NCBI RefSeq assembly: GCF_900312815.1
Contig: NZ_OMPE01000007.1
Location: 1 to 64,000 of the forward strand
Length of the DNA: 64,000 nt
From: Aquimarina sp. AU474
Lineage (GTDB): Bacteria; Bacteroidota; Bacteroidia; Flavobacteriales; Flavobacteriaceae
Direction of reading: 5' to 3'
Part shown: piece by piece, positions 8,598-17,108 of the stretch
Layout: every line of letters starts with the position of its first letter
Position numbering within the stretch: the stretch's first letter is position 1
Translations under genes and position numbers: made by a program
The notes under the pieces: model-generated
What the model saw: only the letters and a program-made list of their open reading frames with translations
Told to the model about the DNA's origin: nothing
Databases searched by the model: none

Positions 8598-9554
8598 ATG
8601 AAAAACATTTTAGCATTTTCTGGAAGTAATAATCCAGATTCGATTAACGAAAAATTAGTACAGTCTGTAATCAACAAATATCCAGAATATGATATCAGAT
8701 TTATAGATTTAAAGAAATTTGACGCACCCATTTACTCTCAAAAAATTCAGTCAAGTGGCATACCTGATACTATTTTAGAACTGTATAAAATTTTTCAGGA
8801 GAGTGAAGGTTTTATCATAGCATCACCAGAGCATAATGGTTTGCCATCAGCTTTTTTAAAAAACACAATAGATTGGCTATCGGTGATCACTCAAAAATTC
8901 TTCGATAACAAACCTGTACTATTGTTAAGTACATCACCTGGTGCAACAGGCGCAAGAACACATTTAGGTCTATTAGCTAAATTAGTTCCTTTATGGGGAG
9001 GAAAACTAAAAGCAACGTATTCTTTAGGTAGTTTTGAAAGTAACTTTGATGTAAACACTAAAAGAATTACAAATGATTTAGAGTTTAAAAAACTTGATAA
9101 AGCATTTAATGCTTTTATTAGCAACGACACAAAAGCAGTGAAAACTAATAAAGAAGTTGTAGAATCTTATTTCAATGCGTTTACAAGTGGCAATTTAGAC
9201 AAAGTGCTTACTATTTTTCATCCAAATGCCTATATCGTTAGTGTTAAAGAAGAAGAGCGTTCTACCGAGAAATTACACGGTATATATCGCACACGTGAAG
9301 AAGCGAAGCAATTCTTAAAAAATATAGTAGCACTTTTTGAAACTAAAGAGTTTACGGTAGATACTGTAGTTGAAGCTGAAGGTAATTTGGTTATTGCTAA
9401 AGGTAAGTTTTCACACCTTGTAAAAAGTTCAGGGAAGTTATTTAATAGCAATTGGGTACAACTATGTATAATCAAAGATGAGATGATTAAAGAATATCGA
9501 TTCTACGAAGATTCTGCTGCATTAATTGAGGCATCATCTATTCAATTAGTATAG
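8598..9554 (+). CDS. NADPH-dependent FMN reductase fused to a SnoaL/NTF2-like domain
   Basis: A 318-residue two-domain protein. Residues 1-175 match NADPH-dependent FMN reductases (FSGSNNPDSINEKL phosphate loop, SPEHNGLPSAFLKNTIDWL). Residues about 185-315 form a SnoaL/NTF2-like domain (VESYFNAFTSGNLDKVL, HPNAYIVSV, FYEDSAAL). Each half is near the usual length of a stand-alone protein, so this is a clean fusion. The C-terminal domain could bind a small substrate next to the flavin. It is followed 2 bp later by an acetyltransferase, so they are translationally linked. Confidence 0.8.
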   Translation: MKNILAFSGSNNPDSINEKLVQSVINKYPEYDIRFIDLKKFDAPIYSQKIQSSGIPDTILELYKIFQESEGFIIASPEHNGLPSAFLKNTIDWLSVITQKFFDNKPVLLLSTSPGATGARTHLGLLAKLVPLWGGKLKATYSLGSFESNFDVNTKRITNDLEFKKLDKAFNAFISNDTKAVKTNKEVVESYFNAFTSGNLDKVLTIFHPNAYIVSVKEEERSTEKLHGIYRTREEAKQFLKNIVALFETKEFTVDTVVEAEGNLVIAKGKFSHLVKSSGKLFNSNWVQLCIIKDEMIKEYRFYEDSAALIEASSIQLV

Positions 9555-9556
9555 TT

Positions 9557-10267
9557 ATGAAATCAAGACCAATAGAGCATCAATTTGAGTTTTGGGCAAA
9601 TTTAGGTAAGGTAGGTGGTTATATTTATCAATATGATGGATATACCACACTCTTACCAAGCCAAGGTACTTGGCCATCAAAAACATTCAATATTCAGAAT
9701 AACAGTATTACTAAACTCAAAACTGAAATTTTGAAAAGTAGTATACCCAATGCTATTGCTTTAGATGCAGATGATGTAATCAATCCAGTACTAATTGAAA
9801 ATCACTTCAATATGACATCTGTAGTAGAAGGTATGTCAGTTAAAGTATCTTCTAATATATTGTTTAAAGAGAGTCCTAATATTATAAGAGTAGATGATGA
9901 GACTGGTGTTGATATATTTTCAAGCATTGCATCAAACGCTTTTGGTTATAATATTCATCCCAAAGTAATAGTAGGATTAATAAAAGACCCAAATACCCAG
10001 TTATTTATAGGGCAGCACAAAGCACAATTTGTAAGTTGCGGTATACTTTACTTGGATAAAAACGGAGATTCAGGCTTGCATATGATTGGAGCTAAAAAGC
10101 AAATGAGAGGTTTAGGTATTGGTAAGCAAATGACGGAACATCTGTTAGCAAATGCACTTAAAAATCATAGTAATGAAATTCATTTAGTAGCATCTAAATT
10201 CGGTGCGCCTATATACCGAAAGTATGGTTTTATAAACAGAGGTCATCTAAATTCATACAGATTATAA
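9557..10267 (+). CDS. GNAT-family acetyltransferase
   Basis: A 236-residue protein with a C-terminal GNAT core: MRGLGIGKQMTEHLLANAL near residues 183-201 is motif A for acetyl-CoA binding, and APIYRKYGFINRG near the end is motif B. The N-terminal 100 residues are not recognised and may shape the substrate site. It begins 2 bp after the FMN reductase fusion, so it belongs to the redox operon of cassette 3. The acceptor is unknown. Confidence 0.75.
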   Translation: MKSRPIEHQFEFWANLGKVGGYIYQYDGYTTLLPSQGTWPSKTFNIQNNSITKLKTEILKSSIPNAIALDADDVINPVLIENHFNMTSVVEGMSVKVSSNILFKESPNIIRVDDETGVDIFSSIASNAFGYNIHPKVIVGLIKDPNTQLFIGQHKAQFVSCGILYLDKNGDSGLHMIGAKKQMRGLGIGKQMTEHLLANALKNHSNEIHLVASKFGAPIYRKYGFINRGHLNSYRL

Positions 10268-10423
10268 CTCTTGGATTTTAACTCTCTAATTTTTGCATTT
10301 ATGGTTGAAATTTGTTTAAAAAGTATTGATTGGTCTCAATATTAAAATTAGTCAAATAACAATTATACCTAAAACGAGAAATTTTGTAACACTTTTAATA
10401 ATAGACAATTAAAAAATAGAAAT

Positions 10424-11560
10424 ATGAGAATAATATTAATTATTGCTTTTCTTTTTAGCCTATCGTCAATTGTATTTGGTCAAAACTCTTTAAATAAAAA
10501 GATTAAGACAAGATTGAAAACTCAATTAGAAAGTGAGTCTATTAAAAATGTATTCTTTCACATATATTCGGAATCAAAAAATATTGATATCCAATTAGTA
10601 GAAAGTAAAAATGCAAAAGTAGATTCTTTGAATATCAATAATCCTTTTTACACGGCAAGTATAACAAAAATGCTTACTGCTACTTCTATAGGTTTACTTA
10701 GGGATAAAGGAAAATTAAATTTTGAGGATAATATTACCAAATATTTACCCAAAGCTTTATGGAACAAACTACACTATTTTAAAGGTAAAGACTATACTAA
10801 AGAAATTACAATAGCACACCTTCTAAATCATTCATCAGGATTACCAGACTATTTCACAGACCAAACTTTTGACGGCAGCCCTAATATTATAAACCAACTA
10901 CTGATTCATACAGATAAGATTTGGTCGCCACAGGAAGTTCTTGAATTTACTAAAGAAAGGATGAAACCTCATTTTATTCCAGGTGATGAGTATCGCTATT
11001 CAGATTCAAATTATGTCCTTTTGGCTTTGATTATAGAAAACATAAGCGGTAATTCATTTGATGAGTTTTTAAAGAAACATATTTTTCAACCATTAGGTAT
11101 GAATAATTCTTATATAAATTTAAAATCATTACCTCTAAGTAATACCCGTAGTATATCTAAATTCTATGTCGCCGATGTGGAACTGTCATTAATAAATAGT
11201 TTAAGTTCAGATTGGGGTGGTGGAGGTTTAGTCTCTAATACCAAAGACCTTATAACATTTTTTCAAGCATTCAATGCTAATAAAATTGTAAAGGTGAATA
11301 CACGCATAGAAATGCAGAAGTGGGTTAATGAATCGATAGGGACAAAGTATGGATATGGGATTAGAAAAGTATCACTTAAAGATTTTAATGAGTTTAATGG
11401 CGACTTTACTCTTTTAGGTCATACAGGTAGTACTGCATCTTTTTTATGGTATTGTATAGAATTGGATACTTATATAGCAGGTACTTTTAATCAATTGGAA
11501 GCTTCAAAAAGCACACTAAATTTTGTGATGGATACAATCAAAATCATAGAAAACGAATAG
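10424..11560 (+). CDS. Serine hydrolase, beta-lactamase family, exported
   Basis: A 378-residue protein with a signal peptide ending SSIVFGQ. The active-site motifs are SITK (YTASITKMLTATS), YSDSN (EYRYSDSNYVLLAL) and HTG (LLGHTGSTASF), as in class C beta-lactamase/D-alanyl-peptidase-like hydrolases. It is the last gene of cassette 3, with R4 about 100 bp downstream. A gap of 156 bp without an attC-like site separates it from the acetyltransferase, so it may have its own promoter. Substrate unknown. Confidence 0.85.
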   Translation: MRIILIIAFLFSLSSIVFGQNSLNKKIKTRLKTQLESESIKNVFFHIYSESKNIDIQLVESKNAKVDSLNINNPFYTASITKMLTATSIGLLRDKGKLNFEDNITKYLPKALWNKLHYFKGKDYTKEITIAHLLNHSSGLPDYFTDQTFDGSPNIINQLLIHTDKIWSPQEVLEFTKERMKPHFIPGDEYRYSDSNYVLLALIIENISGNSFDEFLKKHIFQPLGMNNSYINLKSLPLSNTRSISKFYVADVELSLINSLSSDWGGGGLVSNTKDLITFFQAFNANKIVKVNTRIEMQKWVNESIGTKYGYGIRKVSLKDFNEFNGDFTLLGHTGSTASFLWYCIELDTYIAGTFNQLEASKSTLNFVMDTIKIIENE

Positions 11561-11660
11561 TATTATGAAAAGTATTTATAACATAGGTATTTACTGTTTC
11601 ATTTTGTTCCATAAAGTATATTTACAAATACGAAGCATTGATACTTACTATAATTAGCCA

Positions 11661-11796
11661 GCGTACAACAATGTGTATAAGTAATAGCGGTTTAAGTGAT
11701 AAAACGAAAGATAAAATATAAAACAAAGGTCAGTACAAAACTGAAAAGTTAGTGAGTAGAAATCCGCTACTACTCATACACTAGACCGTTGGCAAC
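11661..11796 (+). repeat. attC-like site R4
   Basis: A 136-bp palindrome. The left core GCGTACAAC (11661-11669) inversely matches the R3 right core. The right core GTTGGCAAC (11788-11796) lies three bases before the ATG at 11800. The arms pair as AATAGCGG against CCGCTACT and GTGTATAAG against CATACAC. The centre differs from type A sites. Its right core is matched by TGCCAAC at R5. Confidence 0.8.
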
Positions 11797-11799
11797 AAT

Positions 11800-12351
11800 A
11801 TGACAAGAATCTTTTTACATATCATAATCATTCTGACTTTATTAAGTTGTAATGAAAATCCCCATAAAAAAGCATCGAAAGTAACCGAATCAATTAAAAC
11901 GGAAGAAATTGATAGCGTAGTAAAATTTCGGACAGACGGAACCAAGGAATTTAAAATTCTAACAAAGAACGGACTGAAAAGTGGTAATGGATATCTTTTT
12001 GACCAAAACGAAAATGTTGTAGGACTTAAACATTATGAAAATGATACTCTAAATGGTTATGGATTATTGCTTAACGAAAATACATTCCGACCTAAATACT
12101 TGTATGAAACAAACAATGGAAAAAAAGATGGTGTAATAATTGAATTTTACGATGAGGGAATTATAAAATCATTTAGAAGTGCGGATATTTACAACTACAG
12201 TCAAAAAATCAAATTCCATAAAAATGGAGTAATTAAAAGTATTGGACAGACAGAAAACGGTGGAAAGGCTCAAGGAACTTGGCTATATTTTGATGAAAAT
12301 GGAAAACTGGAAAAGAGTGTGGAATATGAAAATGGTAATACTAAAAAATAA
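11800..12351 (+). CDS. Lipoprotein with MORN/YwqK-like repeats (cassette 4)
   Basis: A 183-residue protein with a lipoprotein signal (LTLLSC, Cys at about residue 17). The body carries repeated short beta-hairpin units of the type FDQNENVVGLKHYENDTLNG, typical of the MORN-like repeats in the YwqK antitoxin-like family of Bacteroidota. No binding partner is visible. The ATG is three bases after the R4 core and the stop is nine bases before the R5 left core, so the cassette is nearly all coding. Confidence 0.7.
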   Translation: MTRIFLHIIIILTLLSCNENPHKKASKVTESIKTEEIDSVVKFRTDGTKEFKILTKNGLKSGNGYLFDQNENVVGLKHYENDTLNGYGLLLNENTFRPKYLYETNNGKKDGVIIEFYDEGIIKSFRSADIYNYSQKIKFHKNGVIKSIGQTENGGKAQGTWLYFDENGKLEKSVEYENGNTKK

Positions 12352-12359
12352 AATACTAC

Positions 12360-12530
12360 TGCCAACACGATATATGTGATCATAGCAGTTTGATGACTCA
12401 GTGGAAGATCTAGTTATTTTGGAGTAGCACAGCACTCGTAATTAAGAAAAGAGAGCAATCACTGTGCAGAAAAACCGAAAAACTCGGTAACATTTTACTC
12501 TGCTACGACACATATATTAACCGATAGGAC
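12360..12530 (+). repeat. attC-like site R5 (type A, variant right core)
   Basis: A 171-bp palindrome related to R2, R3 and R8. The left core TGCCAAC (12360-12366) inversely matches GTTGGCA at R4. The right core reads GATAGGAC (12523-12530) instead of the usual GTT start. The same change is mirrored in the left core of R6 (GTCCTATC). The arms keep ATATGTG/CACATAT and the inner hairpin. Confidence 0.85.
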
Positions 12531-12565
12531 ATTTCACAAAATAAAACATTTCTAAAATTCAATTA

Positions 12566-14587
12566 ATGAAAAACATTATTATTTTCTTTTCTTTTTCTCT
12601 TCTTATTTGCAATATCTATTCTCAAAACTTTTATGGACCGTATGGAGGAGGTAGAAACTATGAGCTAATGCTAAATTCTTTTGATTTAACTATTAATAGT
12701 TCTGATTTTAATACTATTAAGAATGGAATAGAAAATGCTACTTCAGGTCAAGTCATTTTAATAAACATAAATGATAATGAGATTATATCGCTTGATTCGA
12801 CTGTAACAATACCAAATGGCGTAACCATTTTTGGAATGCGAGGTATCGAAGGTAAAAAAGGAGCAAGATTTACAGTAAGCGAATCTAATATCAATAAAAC
12901 TGGTTTCATTCTAAAAGATGGTTCTCGTTTATCTGGAGTTAGGTTAAAAGGGCTTATTTTAAACCCAGAATCGCATGTAAGTGATGGGGCTTCAAAAAAC
13001 ATAGGTGTTAAAATTAATAATGCGAATAATATTTTTATTGATAATTGTGAAATCTCACATTGGACAATTGGGATAAGTGTAGATAATATAGATTTAGCCA
13101 AAAATATTAACATCCATAATAATTTTATACATCGCAATATGACAAACGGTCTTGGATATGGTATTTATGTAGGAGATAATACGTATTTAAATATTTATAA
13201 AAACATATTTGATTATAATAGACATTCAGTAGCAGGCGGAGGTTTTCCTAATAGCGGATATAACATTCTTAGAAATCTTTTTCTAACAAATAGAACTTCC
13301 CAGAATATGCATGAAATTGACATGCATGGTTGCAGAAAAAGTTCAATATGCCAAGAAAGATACCAAGACTGCTTCGCTGCAGGGGGAATAATAGAAATAG
13401 CATTTAATCACTTTGCAACCGATATAGCACATCACAATTCAATCAGTAATAGATATCCAAATATTAGTATTGCTGGTGAACCTGAAAACGCAACAATTCA
13501 TAACAATCATTTTACGAGAAAATTTGCTACAGCAAACAATGCTGCCGAATATCAATTTCTATATCAAAGACATGCAGCTCCAGAAGCCGATCAACGATGC
13601 ATAGATTTAGGTCTGGCAGATGAAGAAGAGATATTCGTTATCCAAAATGATGATAATGGAAGAGGAATAACACTTTCTGAAAATAACTTCGAACAAAATG
13701 ACATGAAGTTAATGTATATTTCATGGGGAGGAATTACTAAGTGGAATATACTTAAACCGTATATGAATGAGCTATTTTTGATTGGTGATTTTAATGGAGA
13801 TGGAAAATCTGATTTTTTCAAAGGAAATGGTAGTTCTTGGTGGATTTCATGGGGAGGAATTTCAGAATGGATAAAATTGGGGAATTCCCATAAAACTACT
13901 AGTAGTCTTTTCGTTAAGGATTGGAATAGAGATGGCATCGATGATTTGGTTTATAAATCTGGTGATACTTATACAATTTCATATTTTAATTCAAATGGTA
14001 ATTTTTATACAGGTATTGACAATAATAATACGGGTAATATTATTAATCCTGATTTCCAAATTATGGATTTTGATGGGGATACCATTCCTGATTATTTTGA
14101 AACCACAGGAACCGAATGGTATATAACCTATTCTAGTACAGGAGTTCGTACTAGAATAAATGGTTCTAGTAAACTCAAGGAACAATTAATGTTTGGAGAT
14201 TTAGACGGCGATGGCAAAACTGACATTATCAACATCGGAGATCCACCAAAGTATGTAGGAGATTTCAATGAAGATGGTCAATCGGATGCATTATCAAACA
14301 AAAATAACGCTTCTAAATTTTTCTTAAATAAAAATATGGAGGGGAACTCAGATTCAATTCAGATATCTGAAATGTACCCTAATCCAGTTAAAGATATCTT
14401 ATTTTTAAATATAGAAAATGGTTTTAAATCAGCTGAAATCTATAATATTCAAGGTAAAATCATTAAAAATATCGAATCGAATAAAAATCAAAAACAATTA
14501 AATGTTTCTTGGCTTCAAAAGGGAGTATACTTTATTAAAATAAAAGCTAACAATGGGGAGTTCACCAAAAAAATCATTAAAAATTAG
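12566..14587 (+). CDS. T9SS-exported right-handed beta-helix protein (cassette 5)
   Basis: A 673-residue secreted protein. It has a signal peptide (ending NIYSQ), then residues about 25-340 with pectate-lyase-like parallel beta-helix repeats (GVTIFGMRGIEGKKG, NIFIDNCEISHW, NINIHNNFIHRN). Residues about 370-590 contain FG-GAP/VCBS-like repeats with Asp-rich DFNGDGKSDFF and DLDGDGKTDII motifs, likely calcium sites. The last 75 residues are a type IX secretion sorting domain (EMYPNPVKDILFL to VYFIKIKANNG). A polysaccharide-binding or lyase role is plausible. I could not assign a CAZy family with confidence. It is the only gene in cassette 5. Confidence 0.8.
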   Translation: MKNIIIFFSFSLLICNIYSQNFYGPYGGGRNYELMLNSFDLTINSSDFNTIKNGIENATSGQVILININDNEIISLDSTVTIPNGVTIFGMRGIEGKKGARFTVSESNINKTGFILKDGSRLSGVRLKGLILNPESHVSDGASKNIGVKINNANNIFIDNCEISHWTIGISVDNIDLAKNINIHNNFIHRNMTNGLGYGIYVGDNTYLNIYKNIFDYNRHSVAGGGFPNSGYNILRNLFLTNRTSQNMHEIDMHGCRKSSICQERYQDCFAAGGIIEIAFNHFATDIAHHNSISNRYPNISIAGEPENATIHNNHFTRKFATANNAAEYQFLYQRHAAPEADQRCIDLGLADEEEIFVIQNDDNGRGITLSENNFEQNDMKLMYISWGGITKWNILKPYMNELFLIGDFNGDGKSDFFKGNGSSWWISWGGISEWIKLGNSHKTTSSLFVKDWNRDGIDDLVYKSGDTYTISYFNSNGNFYTGIDNNNTGNIINPDFQIMDFDGDTIPDYFETTGTEWYITYSSTGVRTRINGSSKLKEQLMFGDLDGDGKTDIINIGDPPKYVGDFNEDGQSDALSNKNNASKFFLNKNMEGNSDSIQISEMYPNPVKDILFLNIENGFKSAEIYNIQGKIIKNIESNKNQKQLNVSWLQKGVYFIKIKANNGEFTKKIIKN

Positions 14588-14609
14588 GGTGATGTATAAA
14601 ATAAAAAAC

Positions 14610-14684
14610 GTCCTATCACTCTATATAACAAAACATAGCTGCCCCTCAGGTCAGCAACGTTTATTATATTTATCGTTACCCAAC
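14610..14684 (+). repeat. attC-like site R6 (short)
   Basis: At 75 bp this is the shortest site. The left core GTCCTATC (14610-14617) matches the variant GATAGGAC of R5 exactly. The right core GTTACCCAAC (14675-14684) is matched 10 of 10 by R7. The centre retains ACATAGCTGC and GCAACG elements but lacks the long inner hairpin of type A sites. Confidence 0.8.
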
Positions 14685-14758
14685 ATTTGAGAAAATTAAC
14701 TATCAATCATAAAAGAAGAATATGGCTTGATTTTTGAATTTGACATTAAAAAAATAAC

Positions 14759-15880
14759 ATGAAATATTCATTACTCATTGCGCTTCTTTTTTCTGCATTT
14801 TTTTGTAAAAAATCTTTTTCTCAAGAGAGTAATGATAATATTTCTAAAACTATCCAAAAAAACGGCAATAATTTTCTAAAAAACAAGAATATAAACTCTG
14901 TTTCTATTGGAATCTATAAAGATGGTCAAATTTACACAGAACACTTTGGGGAAATCGAAAAAGGGAAAGGTAATTTACCTAATGATGAAACTATTTATGA
15001 AGTTGGTTCTATAACAAAAACTATAACTGGTTATCTTGTTGCAAAGGCTGTATTAGAAGGAAAGATTAAATTAGAGGACGATGTAAGATTCTATTTAAAC
15101 GGGAATTATTCAAATTTAGAATATAACGGCATACCGATTACAATAAAGAATTTACTTACACATACAAGTGGATTGCCAATGTTCCTTCCAATGAATATGA
15201 ATGGGTTATATGAAAAACTCAATCAAAATGTGCCTAAAGAATATTTGGAATTAGAAAAGTCTTATGATAAAGAAAAATTCTTAAAGGATTTAAATACTAT
15301 TTCTATAAAAATAAAACCAGGCACTAATTATTCCTACTCTAATGCTGGAGCAGAATTGATAGGTTATGTATTAGAAACTATATATCAAAAAAGCATTGAC
15401 GAATTGATAAAAGAGAGTTTCTTGAATAAATACAATATGTCAAATACAGCAATTAAATTAGATTCAATACAAATGCAAAAGCTTGTTCGTGGATATTGGA
15501 TGAATAATAAAACACCAGCACCTAATAATTTTAACTCGCTTTGGGCAACTGGTGGTGGTGTAAAAATGACAATTACTGATATTATGCGATATGTTGAATT
15601 ACAATTAAATATTGATGATCCAATAATTTCTGAATCTCACAAAGCTCTTTATGAGGTGCGTAGTCCATTGCAAATATCATATTTCTGGAGAGTGTGGAAT
15701 GATTATTATGGTACATCATATAGTCATCATGGTGGAACAAGTGGTACGCAAAATTGGCTTTACATTTTCCCAAAACATAATCTTGGAATATCTATTATCA
15801 CCAACCAAAGTGGACCAAAAACACCCAACTTATTAAATAAAGCAGCAAAAAAAATATTAAAAGATATAATTAAGAAATAA
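14759..15880 (+). CDS. Serine hydrolase, beta-lactamase family, exported (cassette 6)
   Basis: A 373-residue exported protein (signal ending KKSFSQ). The motifs are SITK (YEVGSITKTITGYL), YSN (YSYSNAGAELIGYVL) and HGG (HHGGTSGTQNW). The family is the class C beta-lactamase/DD-peptidase-like serine hydrolases. It is alone in cassette 6, whose ends share the unusual core GTTACCCAAC/GTTGGGTAAC. The stop codon is 3 bp before the R7 core, so gene and recombination site are tightly packed. Confidence 0.85.
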   Translation: MKYSLLIALLFSAFFCKKSFSQESNDNISKTIQKNGNNFLKNKNINSVSIGIYKDGQIYTEHFGEIEKGKGNLPNDETIYEVGSITKTITGYLVAKAVLEGKIKLEDDVRFYLNGNYSNLEYNGIPITIKNLLTHTSGLPMFLPMNMNGLYEKLNQNVPKEYLELEKSYDKEKFLKDLNTISIKIKPGTNYSYSNAGAELIGYVLETIYQKSIDELIKESFLNKYNMSNTAIKLDSIQMQKLVRGYWMNNKTPAPNNFNSLWATGGGVKMTITDIMRYVELQLNIDDPIISESHKALYEVRSPLQISYFWRVWNDYYGTSYSHHGGTSGTQNWLYIFPKHNLGISIITNQSGPKTPNLLNKAAKKILKDIIKK

Positions 15881-15883
15881 AAC

Positions 15884-16021
15884 GTTGGGTAACAATGTGT
15901 AAAATTAATTGCTGCGCCAGTTGGTTAAGTGGACGATCTAGATAATATTCATATTTTTATCTCATCGGAAAATTTAAACTAATTTCCCGCAACTTAACCA
16001 TACACGAACACCTTAGGCAAT
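15884..16021 (+). repeat. attC-like site R7
   Basis: A 138-bp site. The left core GTTGGGTAAC (15884-15893) is the exact 10-base inverse complement of the R6 right core. The right core reads CTTAGGCAAT (16012-16021): the first base is C instead of G, while the following TTAGGCAAT is mirrored in R8. The left arm AATGTGTAAAATTAATTGC resembles those of R4 and R19. Confidence 0.85.
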
Positions 16022-16039
16022 ATAACAACAAAATAAAGA

Positions 16040-16924
16040 ATGAAACATCTTTTGATAATTATCAGTCTTTTTTTAGTTTTTTCATCTTGTGAAGCTCAAG
16101 AGAAAAAGAGAATTTCTGAAAAAAAAATAAAAAAAGAATATTATGAGTACTATTCCAAACCAGGATTAAATGCAAAAGTTAAACACATAGAAGATCTTAA
16201 ATATGAGGGATCTGAGGAGAGGCAATATGATCTGCATGGAAATATAATCAAGAAAATCTATTCATCAAAAACTGTTATCAGGTATTTATATGATAATGAG
16301 CAAAATTTATTAAGAGAAGAAATTTATAATAGTGAGGATAAACTAATTACTAAAAAAAATTATGAAAGAAATAATAAGAATAAATCACTAGTAACTGGTC
16401 AAATTCAAATCAGAAATAAAGATACTATCAGTAACGAAAGAAATACTTATGATAAAAATGGTAATCTCATATTAAGTGAATTTATAAAGAATTCAGTTTG
16501 GGAGAAAGCTTTTGCTTACGAATATGACGAGAAAGGTAGAAAGGTTTTAAAGCATGATTATATTATTGAAAGATATGGAGGATATCCAAAAGCACTATAT
16601 AAATATGATGAGTTTGATAACTTAATTAGAACGAAAGAACTCGATTCTAATAATAATCTTATCAGGTCAGCTACCTATAAATATGATGAACGAAAAAATA
16701 AAATTGAATATATATTACTTTCAGAGCCAAACAAAACTGTAATTAGTAAAGAATTTACTACTTACGATACCTTTGATAATATAAAAAGTATAAGTAATAA
16801 TAAAAATGGTGAAAATCAACAAGAATATAAGTACAAATACAATGAATACGGAGATTGGATAGAAAAAACATTTTATTATTCTGGTTATGTTGATCAGTAC
16901 GTGAAAAGAAAAATCGAATACTAA
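16040..16924 (+). CDS. Lipoprotein with YD/RHS-like repeats (cassette 7)
   Basis: A 294-residue protein with a lipoprotein signal (LVFSSC, Cys at about residue 17). The mature part is built of YD-type repeats: YDLHGNIIKKIY, YDKNGNLILSEF, YDEKGRKVLKHD, YDEFDNLIRTKE, YDERKNKIEY and YNEYGDWIEKTF. Such beta-hairpin repeats are found in RHS-like surface proteins, but there is no toxin tip or core-associated domain here. Likely surface-attached; function unknown. It is the single gene of cassette 7. Confidence 0.75.
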   Translation: MKHLLIIISLFLVFSSCEAQEKKRISEKKIKKEYYEYYSKPGLNAKVKHIEDLKYEGSEERQYDLHGNIIKKIYSSKTVIRYLYDNEQNLLREEIYNSEDKLITKKNYERNNKNKSLVTGQIQIRNKDTISNERNTYDKNGNLILSEFIKNSVWEKAFAYEYDEKGRKVLKHDYIIERYGGYPKALYKYDEFDNLIRTKELDSNNNLIRSATYKYDERKNKIEYILLSEPNKTVISKEFTTYDTFDNIKSISNNKNGENQQEYKYKYNEYGDWIEKTFYYSGYVDQYVKRKIEY

Positions 16925-16926
16925 AC

Positions 16927-17104
16927 ATTGCCTAACAAGATATATGTGATCATAGCTGATTAGTGATGAATCGAATGGTTCTCGTATTTTTGGTAAGGCG
17001 GTAATGCTTGCAAGAAGTAAAAATTAGCAACCAATGCGTAGAAAAACCGAAAATCGGGGTAACATTTTACTTTGCTACAACACAATATATTAAACGTTAC
17101 CACA
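16927..17104 (+). repeat. attC-like site R8 (type A)
   Basis: A 178-bp site. The left core ATTGCCTAAC (16927-16936) mirrors TTAGGCAAT of R7. The right core is GTTACCACA (17096-17104). The arms share ATATGTGATCATAGC with R2 and R5, and the inner hairpin (AATGCTTGC against TTAGCAACCAATGCG) is conserved. Confidence 0.85.
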
Positions 17105-17108
17105 AATA

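Larger units (their letters stand above)
2424..11788 (+). mobile_element. Very large putative cassette (cassette 3, about 9.4 kb)
   Basis: The first core after R3 (GTTGTACGC, 2423-2431) is matched 9 of 9 by GCGTACAAC at the left end of R4 (11661-11669). No attC-like palindrome was seen in the internal gaps. The unit holds nine co-directional genes: a TolB/TPR/AraC regulator, a serine hydrolase, an NmrA-like reductase, a DUF983 protein, two reductases, an FMN reductase fusion, an acetyltransferase and a second serine hydrolase. The core type is common, so a chance match or loss of an internal site cannot be excluded. Confidence 0.5.
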
